Positions 34,901-44,907 of a stretch of DNA of 64,000 nt are shown in pieces. Position numbers and translations under genes: made by a program. The stretch covers positions 2,234,501 through 2,298,500 of the forward strand of contig NC_089453.1 in the NCBI RefSeq assembly GCF_026210795.1. Reading direction: 5' to 3'. This DNA comes from Rhizophagus irregularis (lineage: Eukaryota; Glomeromycota; Glomeromycetes; Glomerales; Glomeraceae). The notes under the pieces were generated by a model that did not search any database, was not told the origin of the DNA, and was given only the letters and a program-made list of their open reading frames with translations. Each line of letters opens with the position of its first letter. Position 1 is the stretch's first letter.

Positions 34901-36113
34901 GAATTAAATAAATAACTTATAATTTACAATCTATTTAAATAGAGAATTTAGTTAGTTTAAATTATATGTAAATATTTTATAAATAAGTAATAATAGAATT
35001 AAATAAATAACTTATAACTTACGGCCTATTTAATTAAAGAATTTAGTTAATTATAAATATATGTAAATATTATATAAATAAGTAAATAAATAACTTACTC
35101 CCTATATTATCAAATAATTTTTTTAAGTAAAGAATTTAGTTAGTTTAAATTTTATGCAAATATTATAACAATAAGTAATAATAGAATTAAATAAATAACT
35201 TATAACTTACATTCTATTTAAATAAAGTTTAAATTATATGTAAATATTATATAAGTAGTAAGCAATAATAGAATTAAATAAATAACTTATAACTTACCAA
35301 CTATAAGAAATTACAAAATAATTTTTAAAGAATTTTGTTAGCTTAAATTATATAAATAATAGAAATATAGACATCTATAACTTACACCCTAGTATTATTA
35401 ATTAATTATTAGTTAAATATAAATATAATATAAAAGTATTTACTGTAAATTAAATATATCACTTACAATCTAGTTATTTAAATCAAGAATATAATTAGTT
35501 GAATTATATATAATATTAAATAAATAAATATGATATTGTAACTTACCATCTGTAATACAATTAATTATTAAATAGTTAATTAAATAAAGAATTTAGTTAT
35601 TTGAATATTATGTAAAACAAATAAAATAAAGTAAAGAATTAAATATTTAAATAACTAATAACTTACTGACTATAGTATTATATTAATCATTAAATAAATT
35701 ATTTAATTATATGAGATGTAAAAAAATGAAGATAACTTATTAACTTACGAGCTAAATTATTTAATATTATTTTGCATTATATAGTTAGTTTAATTATATT
35801 TGTATATTATGTAAGGTATAAATAATTATAGATAGTATTTAAATGTATTTACAAATAAAAATTTAATATTTTAGCATGTTTAATATACCTTTAGATTCCT
35901 TGATACTACTTTCTTCAAATTCAAATTCTTCAGAGTCACTTCCTTTGAATTCCTTAGAGCAACTTCCTTCAAATTCTTCAGTGCTGCTTCCTTCAAATTC
36001 AATATTACCAGAAACTAGATATATATTATAAATTTGTTAGAATTCTAATGTATTAAATGTTTAAATGTTATACTATACATGTGATTATTACCTTTATCAT
36101 TACTAAGAGCCAT
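31958..36113 (-). CDS. Tyrosine-kinase-like protein kinase with microexon array, copy 1, 468 aa by full-inclusion model
   Basis: Exons: 36092-36113 (MALSNDK), 35889-36014 (acidic Glu/Ser repeats such as EEFEGSCSKEFKGS), 27 three-base microexons and one one-base microexon (see array entry), 32994-33210, and 31958-32917. The sum is 1407 nt, 469 codons in phase. The kinase domain has GGFG at 112-115, VVLK Lys134, HCDFHDGN with Asp227 and Asn232, DLG at 250-252 and APE at 274-276. HRD Arg is Cys, so activity is plausible but activation may be atypical. The tail holds repeats of NEILES-x-DLQA. The ATG at 33185 could start a shorter kinase, but the paralogue has TTG there. A degenerate FGK-x-GNT-x-x-DNF block upstream of it is conserved in both, so the longer model is favoured. 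Confidence 0.7.
33211..35888 (-). repeat. Tandem intron array with 27 three-base microexons and one one-base microexon, copy 1
   Basis: Twenty-nine consecutive intron-like units of 63-137 bp, each starting GTAAG (one GTAAA; the first GTATAT) and ending TAG or CAG. Most carry AAACTAACTAAATTC, a branch-point-like motif about 22 nt from the acceptor. Between units lie exactly three bases at 35749, 35667, 35547, 35467, 35386, 35298, 35211, 35099, 35023, 34928, 34850, 34736, 34633, 34531, 34442, 34346, 34251, 34158, 34062, 33996, 33915, 33831, 33747, 33653, 33558, 33447 and 33360 (lower coordinate), and one base at 33283. None of the triplets is a stop, and in phase 1, as set by exon 2, the joined codons are also stop-free (ALNDWFE first, PFEFGK at the join). 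Splicing is inferred from sequence only. Confidence 0.75.
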
Positions 36114-36620
36114 TACTATATAATTATATTAAATTCTCTCTGACTGGAAAAGATAATAGTAATTTTTTTTATTATTAAATGCCTTTATCATTAATATAAT
36201 AATATTTATACAAAATGCATTATGCCCAAAATCATTGATCACAAGTACAAGCATCGCATGTATGACAAACAAATTTTGCACATTCGGAATAATATCTGGA
36301 ATATATGTCAATAATCATCAAGCCTCATTGTTGCACAGCAAAAATCAATTTCTTAATACATAACAAGAGGCAAGTTTCCATGGGGAGCTATCCATGATGG
36401 ATTGGTGGTCATTTAATTTACTTATATTGTATGTATTATACTATAGAACTTTCCCACAAAATTTGGAACAACATTTTTTAACGTCATTGGTTGTTTTTAT
36501 TTTTTAATATCATTAAAACGTTCGTCTCCAAATACTCAGATAGAGTTTCATTATACTTAACAAACATATTTTATACATAGATACCTTTTTTTAATACTTT
36601 TCTTAGTTATTTTATATTTC
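36114..36620. other. Upstream flank of kinase copy 1
   Basis: Homologous to 61609-62210 up to about 36360, including GACTGGAAAAGA and ATGCATTATGC. It lacks the foldback insertion found in copy 2. Likely promoter region; no clear TATA box. Confidence 0.45.
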
Positions 36621-37480
36621 CTGTTGTTCTTTGTACTAGGAACAGATATTATAACCGGCCTGTTAACCAAAGCGTCAACTTCCCCTTTCTCCCAACAAAC
36701 TTACGAAGTCTCCTCAAAATATACTATGACTAAAGACACCCTTACTCCCACTCACCTGCTACGCAGACTATTCTTCGCCTATATAGACCTTGTAAAATGT
36801 ATCAATTTTCATTTCGTTACGAATACACCACAAACTGTGACACACGCGGAAGTGGAACGTTATACAATACAAAAAAGGGCAGATATTTTCTCGTTTCATC
36901 AATGATAAATCTTTTGTATACACCAATGATACTCATTTAAAATCGCAGCATACATACCGATCTCCAAGTAACGACCTCAATATCAATTACTTAATAGGGA
37001 AATACCTCACATTTACTTTATTTCTGAATCTAATCAAGTGGTATACAAATATTTTATCGCCTGCGAGATTTACTTAAAGAAAAATTCCTTGCTATAAAAG
37101 AGAGATTAGACTTTGATAAGAAAAATAATAGACGCACTAAAACATTATCTGATTTAGCTCGGAGAACATGTATGTTACACATTAAAATGCTGCAGCACGA
37201 CTTGTGATTTACTCACCGCTTACGTCATGATGTCAAACAACCGATGGAGATGTGGCGAACACATCATAAATGTAGTCTACGCCAGGAACAAGTATGGCAC
37301 GTGACCGCGCTTTTTATGCAGATCAATTAAAAAAGAAACTAATGCCTTCAGCTTCAAAAAACGAAAAATGTAAAGGAAGTTCACTCAAACCGCCTTGGTG
37401 TAGGATATACCGTAACTATACGCAAATATCACTATCGCTTGGGAGATCATAACCTTAACCTCAAGACGTTATTATTGATC
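36621..37480 (+). other. Region with coding-like traces
   Basis: Higher G+C than its neighbours. An open frame ending at 36905 contains MTKDTLTPTHLLRRLFFAYI, and further blocks such as TLSDLARRTCMLHIKMLQHD and QPMEMWRTHHKCSLRQEQVW occur in other frames with stops. It is probably the remnant of an old gene; family not recognised. Confidence 0.35.
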
Positions 37481-37776
37481 AAACGTTGGTCCTTTATGGA
37501 TATTTGATAAATAGCGTTAGTAGTAAAAGTCTTAGCAGTAACGTCTTGAAGAATAAAACATTGATGTTCCAGATGGAGATTTCGTCAGCGTATCGCTTCA
37601 CAATAGCTGTAATTGTAATGAGGGATGGTGCTGACGTTAAAACGTCGTCTAACTTTATAGTCGAAAAGATTAATATTATAAGTTTTGAGATAAAAGATCC
37701 GTGAATCACCAAGTGTATCAGACGGTAAAGGAGGTAACGGTTTCTTTTGTTTGTTGCATTTCCTGGTTTGACGTAA

Positions 37777-38121
37777 CTAATTCTTTTCGTGGCATTTTTC
37801 ACGTTGTCGATTTTTGATTTCTTCTTGAGATCTTGGAAATGGTGAAAACATCATGGAATAAGGACAAATAAATTTCTTGGGTACATGTATTTGCTTGAAA
37901 ACAACCAGGTTACGTGTACATTTCGTAGTAGGGTTTAAAATATAAGGTTTGTTCATATTGAAATGATGTTCAGTTTTGAAAACGCTTTTAGTAAGACGAT
38001 TCCATCGTTCAATTTGTTTAGGAGTGCGAACGGCATCAAACCGTAATTTGGAGTATTTCTTTGTGATAAATTCGTTCTTTGATAACTTTCTGTGTTTCAC
38101 TGACTTCGATTGTTTATCCAT
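37777..38121 (-). CDS. Basic hypothetical protein, 114 aa
   Basis: ATG at 38121 (MDKQSKSVKHRKLSKNEFIT), rich in Lys and Arg with aromatic-hydrophobic blocks (TPKQIERWNRLTKSVF, YILNPTTKCTRNLVVFKQIH). Composition is more coding-like than the surroundings, and coding-like sequence may continue past the stop in another frame (YVKPGNATNKRNRYLLYRLI). No domain recognised. It may be an intact small gene or a broken larger one. Confidence 0.35.
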   Translation of the reverse strand: MDKQSKSVKHRKLSKNEFITKKYSKLRFDAVRTPKQIERWNRLTKSVFKTEHHFNMNKPYILNPTTKCTRNLVVFKQIHVPKKFICPYSMMFSPFPRSQEEIKNRQREKCHEKN

Positions 38122-39370
38122 TACTTTTACTTCCTTCAGAAGAACTCCGCCTGATGATACATCAAATACGGTACATGATAATACTTATAAGGGATTTCAT
38201 TATACTATTAAAAATATTTTCTATCAATCAATAAAGCAAAAAAAAGAATATAGATTGATTTAACTAACGTTTAAATTTGACTTTTCTGATACTACTTGTA
38301 GTTGCATAAGTTGTATATTAGTGATTCTAAAGATTTTGAATTATATTTCCGATATAAACATTTTATTATATATAATTGATGCTTTTACACTGGCGGATAA
38401 AGCAGTATTCAGTATTATGATCTTTCATCGTTATAGAGATATAATGAATAGCAAGAATTATAGTAATTAAAATTTGTTGTTAGGGTTAATTAGTAGTTTA
38501 AATTAAAAATTATTTATTATACTGTAAAGTTATAAAATTATAATATTTGTATATAATTCAGCTATAAACTTATGTAATATATAAATATTTTTAAATAATT
38601 TACAAATGTTACTCCTCTAAAAAATGGTATTTTTATAATATACTTTTTCAATTAAAAATGTTTTGAATAAGATTTATTATTTTAGATTTTTTGGAGATTT
38701 GATTAGCAATTCCACGTATTGATCAATAACAAGTTTCAATTCTCTAATTGATTGGCACATGTCTATAAATACTATCACTTATATCCGTATTACAAAAGTA
38801 ACGCTTAGCTCCAGGAATAAGGTGTATTTAACAATTTTTTTTGAGTATATAAAGGCGTCAGTGTGTAATATTTGTATTTTCATAATTAACAAAAAGTAAG
38901 TAATTTTACTCAATTCTACATATTTTAATTTAACAATTATGATTGCCACCTTAATTGAAATCTTTTAAATGTTTACAAAAACTAATATAATTAATTAAAA
39001 AAAAAATTATGATTTTTCTAGGGACTTCTGCTCCGACACGGACACGTTTCCAGGTAATGTAAAGGTCTTTTGTATAAATTAATTGAAGATATAGAATCTA
39101 TCATCTAATTCATTTCTTGTTTATCTGATAAATTTAAAAATAATTACTTCTAATAATGATTTCCTCTTATAATAACTATTGTATATTTCCAAGGATTTTT
39201 CCACAAGAAATAATTTTTTCACGCCAAATTTTATTAAAAGATATAAACAAAGAGACTTAGAGACTTATCAACATTATTAAACTCCTTAATTATCAAATAA
39301 AGAACATCGTTTATTTTGGTTATAATTATTTACTAAAATTACATAAATAATACAGTTAGTTGATGGATAG
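38122..39370. other. Intergenic with a promoter-like and exon-like trace
   Basis: TATATAAAGGCG at 38849 resembles a TATA box. About 45 bp on, AACAAAAAGTAAGT resembles a donor, and TTTTTCTAG / GGACTTCTGCTCCGACACGG...CCAG / GTAATG at 39015-39060 resembles a small exon. No protein frame can be assigned. Confidence 0.3.
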
Positions 39371-40817
39371 CTGTAAAGCGGTAAATCAGTCAACTACTCG
39401 GTAATACCCGCAATTTTGGGCAGAATCATGAATGATCGGCACTGCAAATTTAAGTAATGCCAGCGATCCTAGTGCTGGAATTTTACTGGTCGCTTAAACT
39501 AGTCACTCTACTAGGACCCAGAAATATATATATAGGGGTCAGGTGGCGAAAAATTTTTTTACTATGAGCTGTACGCAGAGACTTTTTATATGAGTAGTAC
39601 GCATAATTGACACCTGATATTGAAAATCCTGCAAAAATACGCAAATAAAATTTCAGACATTAAGTTATTAATTATTTTATCATGGCTTCTATATTATTTA
39701 TAAAACCAAATACTAATTGAAAAAATAGAATTTACCATTTTTTTAATAATATTTTCACTTTTTAACCCTTAGAAATTTCTTTCAATTTATACTAAATATT
39801 ACAATGCGGTTAGTGCGTACAGTAAATATATTATATATATATAAGATTAGCCAAATTTAGGCCAAAAATACGCAAACTAATTTTTTACATATAAAAATTT
39901 TGATAAAAAATACGCAATCTTGATGACCTAACTATAGATGAAAAATTCTAAAATTGTACGCAAATCAAAACTTTACTCCGTCTAATTCCACTATGATGGC
40001 GACGCATCTGTGTACCCTACCCCTGTATATATATTTCTGGGTCCTACTCTACTGCGGTTATTTTATAGTGTTCATTATATTTCTTATAAAACATGATCAA
40101 ATTAATGTAATGCAGGTATCATTTAAGTACAAAATATTAGAATTATTAGAACTAAAGGGCCAATTTTGAAAAAAAAATAGGTTCGCAAATTCGCCCACAA
40201 CGCCATATTTGTAAATAATCAATGATCATAGTATGCAATATATATATATTTTTTTACTTACCATACGAAAATGTGTTGTCCATTAATTTGTATCACTTGA
40301 CTAGATAATATTTATGCTAGTTAAAAAATAATTCCTACATTAAGAAAAATTTTTATTTGTTTTTATTCAGTATGCATTTCGTGTAACAATTATGAAACAA
40401 TTTTTTAATAAAAGAATTTTCTTATTAAATAAATGAATTAAATGAAAAATTTTGATGTGACACAGCGACCTTACCACAAATCACATGATTCGTCCCATCC
40501 TGATCAAACAATGATTTGATACTAATACTATTAAGCGAGATTGATATTACACAAATTAGCAAATACAATCCATTAATATAAATATAATATTAGAATTTAA
40601 ACTAAAATAAGTAATAAGTATAGATTTGTTGAAGTTTAGGCTAGAATGTTGTTTATATTCTTGTTTAATTATTATATTTAATTTAATCTCGTCGTCGCCT
40701 TTGTACAAACTTAAAATGGAATGTAACACAATTTGTAATAATTATAAAACTTCAATTTGCTTATATTTTTTTAACAGAATTAGTGTTTTTTTTTTCAATA
40801 AAAAAAAAGGCGTAATA
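39370..40817 (+). repeat. Upstream half of the duplicated kelch locus, copy 2
   Basis: Matches 22290-23227 apart from the insertion at 39513-40045 and small indels. Confidence 0.85.
39513..40045. mobile_element. hAT-like non-autonomous element, 533 bp
   Basis: The ends AGGACCCAGAAATATATATA and its reverse complement (TATATATATTTCTGGGTCCT) are flanked by a perfect 8-bp duplication ACTCTACT (39505-39512, 40046-40053). The paralogous sequence at 22435-22450 has a single uninterrupted copy of the site. No transposase frame. The interior is AT-rich with no internal structure recognised. Confidence 0.9.
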
Positions 40818-43470
40818 ATGTTAGTCTATATTTCATTATGGATTTTATTTCAATTACTAATTGAAATAAATTGTCAAATATCACCCGATAAACGGCGGAG
40901 ACATACCGCGACTCTTGTTGATAATAAATTGTATATTTTGGGTGGTTCTGAAATCAATAAAGTCGGAAAAGATTTTCTTTATATCGATTTTTCTGTCCCA
41001 TTTAATACTCGAAACTTATTATTAACAGATTTATCAAAAGTTAATATTGTCCCTCCACATTTTGGTGCTGGATCCGCGAAAGGTGGTGCAAATAATGATA
41101 CGTTGTTCATATGTGGAGGAGTCGACGATGTCAATCTTAAAATGGAAGACGTTTTACACATTTGATCCAAAAAGTAATTCATGGAGTATTCCGAAAATAA
41201 ATGGGGATGCTCCCCCGGTTCTTGCAAGTGCTTCGACGACAGTTATCGACCAAAAGGGAAAAATGTATTTATGGGCCGGAATTGGTTCAAATGTTCCAAT
41301 TTTAGATACAATTAATTTAGTTTGGACAAAAGGAAGTTCGGTTGGTGCACCAAATGTCGGATTGCTTGCTAGTGCTACCACTTTATTGCCCGATAATAAG
41401 ATAATTTATCTAGGTAAGCAAGAAATTCTGTTGAACTTGTCAATAATTCTGTGTGATCTTAACATTATAAACTATTTTTATATTTCTCATTTATTTTTTG
41501 TTTTAATATTTTATTACTTAGAGGATACCAATAATGATAATATATCACAGGTATATTGCTTTATTTTGTTTTTGAAATCAAAATATAAATTGAATAATGT
41601 TTTCAAAATTGTAGCATTAGATTATCAACCTTTTGAATAATAACAGATAAAATAAATAATAATTTGCGCATAGATAATTTAATTAATCGTGAAAATTTTT
41701 TATATAGATTTATATATATGATACAGTAAATGATAATTGGACTACAAAAGTAAGTTAATAAAATTATCAAATTAATTGTAAAAGTTTTATTAATAAACAT
41801 GCATTTATTTTCATTATATTGAATACAGGCAACTTCAGGAACAATACCACCTAAAAAATCAGGAATGTCTGTTATTCTTGGTATGTATTTAAACAAACAA
41901 TATTATAAAGGTTATTTATTCAGCATACATTCTAATATATGATATAACTTTATTTAAATAGGATTAGATGGACAAAGAGTGATCATTTTTGGAGGTTTAG
42001 ATTTTACGTCTAAAGAACAACTTTATGAATTAAGTTTAATAAATTTTGTATGGCGTATCCCAAAAACTTCTGGTATAGCTCCAAAAGAATCTCGAAATGC
42101 ACATAGAGCAAATGTAATTGGAAATTATATGGTTATATCATATGGTAAATATATTTTTATTATTATCTTAAATTTCAAATAATTTAATTTAACCAAGGTA
42201 TACTTTAATAATTTTTAATAGGATCAGGTTATACTACAGAAAATGATATTTTATTACTCGATATTAGTAATGTCAACGAATATATATGGACGAATGAATT
42301 TAAACCCTCATCATCAATTTCAATTTCAGTAAAAACAACATCAGTACCTATATTGCCACCCTCTACTTTGCCACCTTTACCACCTTCATCACAATTAGGG
42401 ATGGCAACGGTCGGTCATGGTCGGTCATCGGTCGGTCATGGCCGGTCAAGAACCCTTGACCGACCGACCGACCGTTTGACCGACCGTTTGACCGATCATT
42501 TTTTTTATATTTTCGCAGCGTTTTTATTAAGGCAATTGAAAAAACGTGCGAAAACGTTTTTTTTTTAATTAAATTATTAATAAAAAACGTTTTCGCAACG
42601 TTTCTATTAAAATAATTAAAAAAACGTTGCGAAAACGTTTTATTTTAATTAAATTATTAATAAAAAACGATTTCGCGACGTTTTTTATTAAATTTTTCAT
42701 AAAAAAATTTGGTCGGTCAAACGGTCAGTCAAACGGTCAGTCAAACGGTCGGTCAGAAGTCTTGACCGACCGATATCGGTCACGGTCATGACCGGTCATA
42801 ATCGGTTAATGACCGTGACCGTTGCCATCCGTAATCACCATCAATTTCTTCACAGAAATCTAAAAATAATAATCCAAATATTACTGGTGCAATTATTGGA
42901 CCTTTGTTTGGTGGTGCTCTATTATCCTTTGTAGGCGCATTATTATATAGATGGAATAAAAATAGAAATAAGAATTTTTATAGAAATAATAATAATATTA
43001 TTATTATTAATATAAATGGAAATGAAAATAATTATAATAATATCCAAGCTGGAAGAATTAATTATTATCCTGGGCAAGAAATAATACAACCACCCGCTCC
43101 AACTTCATTAATTAATGATAATATGAATATAAATGGAAATGAAAGTAATTATAATAATATTCAAGCTCAAAGAATTAATTATTATCCTGGACAAGAAATA
43201 ATACAACCACCAGCTCCAACTTCATTAATTAATGATAATATGAATATTAATGGGAATGAAAGTATTTATAATAATAATAATATTCGAGCTGAAAGAGTTA
43301 ATTATTATCCCGGACAAGAAATAATACAACCTCCCGCTTCAGCTACGGTAATTAATATGAGTCCAAATGCTAACGATAAAATACAAGGACTTAAACAAGA
43401 GATTCAGGATTTGAGACAAATAATTTTACAAAATAATAAACAAACCACTAATTCTATGGGAAATAATTAA
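40818..43470 (+). pseudogene. Secreted kelch-repeat protein, copy 2, frameshifted and interrupted by a transposon
   Basis: Exons matching copy 1: 40818-41413, 41522-41550, 41708-41749, 41829-41880, 41962-42144 and 42222-43470. Signal peptide and kelch blades as in copy 1 (HTATLVDNKLYILGG). Two lesions are seen: one extra T in a T run near 41150 shifts exon 1 and gives a stop, and a 438-bp element sits in the Pro-rich linker of exon 6. Downstream, the membrane helix (GPLFGGALLSFVGALLY) and a tail with three 39-residue repeats (RINYYPGQEIIQPPAPTS) stay open, ending in a predicted coiled coil (IQGLKQEIQDLRQIILQNNK) absent from copy 1. The long intact tail suggests the damage is recent. The T-run indel could be a sequencing error. 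Confidence 0.8.
42396..42833. mobile_element. hAT-like foldback element inside kelch copy 2 exon 6
   Basis: The left end TAGGGATGGCAACGGTC and right end GACCGTTGCCATCCGTA are flanked by ATCACAAT (42388-42395) and ATCACCAT (42834-42841), a one-mismatch 8-bp duplication. Same terminal family as 8227-8469. The arms are tandem GGTCGGTCA / TTGACCGACCGACCG words; the centre has inverted AAAAACGTTTTCGCAACGTT motifs. Element plus one target copy is 446 bp, which is 2 modulo 3, exactly the offset needed between the reading frames before and after it. Confidence 0.9.
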
Positions 43471-44264
43471 TAATAGTACAATAATAATAATATAATAGTT
43501 TGAATTAAAGAAAAATCATACGTTCTATCATCATTGAAAGAGAATTCATTTTTAAAGTTTAAATAGTACTAGCGATATATAAACTTCAAATTATACATAA
43601 CAAAAATAGGTGAGATAATAGTGAATGTCAAAGACACATACCGTAATTAGAGTAATGATTTTTTTTATAGAAATTTTTAAAAATGAGAAGATATTAATAA
43701 ATTGAGCTAATTATATCCAATTTCAAACATATTATAAAATATAAAAAAATTGTTATTTATTTTAATGATCAAATATATTAAAATGTAGGAATAATCCATA
43801 CGTAAATAAAGAGGTAAGTTGTACACATTTTTTTTTTCTTATTAAAAATTTAATATATAACTGAATATGTAGATACACTTGTTAATATAACGTCTTATCT
43901 ATTCTTTAAAATTTTGAAAGTAATTAAAACACGGGGCGTCCTTAACGTACAGTCGTACAGTGGGTGTACGATATTAATGTACGAAGTTTAGGTATGCTTG
44001 CACGTGATAGCGTTAACGTTAACTCCGTCCAGTTCGTACGTTAATATCGTACAAGGTCCAAATATGATTAAAGCACCCGTCCTTTTCCAACTAATTATTA
44101 GTTTAGAGCGGCATAAAATTCAGTATCCTGAATAAACAAGCAATTATTATTTGATGATTAATATCTTTTTTTCCAAAAAAAATTTGAATTCGATTTCTTT
44201 CAGTGTTTTGCGTTAACTGGTCTTCTGAAAATAAAATTAAAGACCCGAAATTAAAAAAAAAATA
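43471..44264. other. Intergenic with a small palindrome
   Basis: TGTACGATATTAATGTACGA at 43976 pairs with TCGTACGTTAATATCGTACA at 44033-44052, around a 37-bp loop. Remainder unassigned. Confidence 0.5.
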
Positions 44265-44389
44265 CCGTAAAGTCTCAATAATAAGCATCCCTTTTGCACG
44301 TAATGCCAGCCGATCGAGCACATCATAATGTAGGCCAAAATTGTCATAATTCGCTTATTTATGGGGTGCTTATATTCGGGACTCTATGG
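44265..44389. mobile_element. Tc1/mariner (pogo-like) MITE, 125 bp
   Basis: CCGTAAAGTCTCAATAATAAGCA at the left (first 20 bases decisive) and, read inward from the right, CCATAGAGTCCCGAATATAA. Both are flanked by TA (44263-44264, 44390-44391). Confidence 0.75.
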
Positions 44390-44391
44390 TA

Positions 44392-44907
44392 TATATAATA
44401 GTTATTAGGTATGGTAGTTAAAATATCATCCGAACTGCTTCGCAGATCGGTGATATTTACCCAATAACTATTATTTATACCAACAGATAGCGTGACGGGT
44501 GATGCACCCAGAAAATTATCCGTTATCTGGGTTCGGATCGGATTTAGGCAGATTATCCGGATAGACGCGTCTCTAATCTCTATACTACTAAAATGCATGA
44601 ATTTAGAGCAATGAGATAAGATATTGTGATTAATAATTTAATATCATATATTCGGATGTCATAATATTTAGAATAAACCAAAATTAAATTTTAGATTTTT
44701 TTTATAATTTAAAGTTAGACCTATATTTTTTTACTTTTAATAGGTTCTCACTTTCTCACTTTTCAATTGTCATTTATTTAATAATTGATTTTATTCAAAT
44801 ATATTTATAAAAGGTACATAGTAAATAGTATAACTGAAACAACTACATAATCACAAGATAATTATTTAAAATATATATAAAAAAAGGTTTAACTATTATT
44901 CCTCAAA
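44392..44907. other. 3' flank of the GTPase gene
   Basis: Contains GGATCGGAT / TTATCCGTTATC words at 44505-44570, reminiscent of the foldback elements elsewhere, but no complete element. The rest is AT-rich. Confidence 0.4.

Noticed and set aside
33211-35888. CRISPR-like array (repeats with short variable spacers)
   Set aside because: Spacers are 3 nt, repeats are AT-rich with splice signals and lie between exons of a eukaryotic gene.
41603-41896. Minus-strand 97-residue frame
   Set aside because: Covers introns 3-4 of kelch copy 2 in antisense.
42353-42568. Pro/Gly/Arg-rich 71-residue protein
   Set aside because: Starts in kelch exon 6 and runs into the repeat words of the inserted element.
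44359-44598. 79-residue minus-strand frame upstream of the GTPase gene's end
   Set aside because: Overlaps a MITE end and word repeats; no support.
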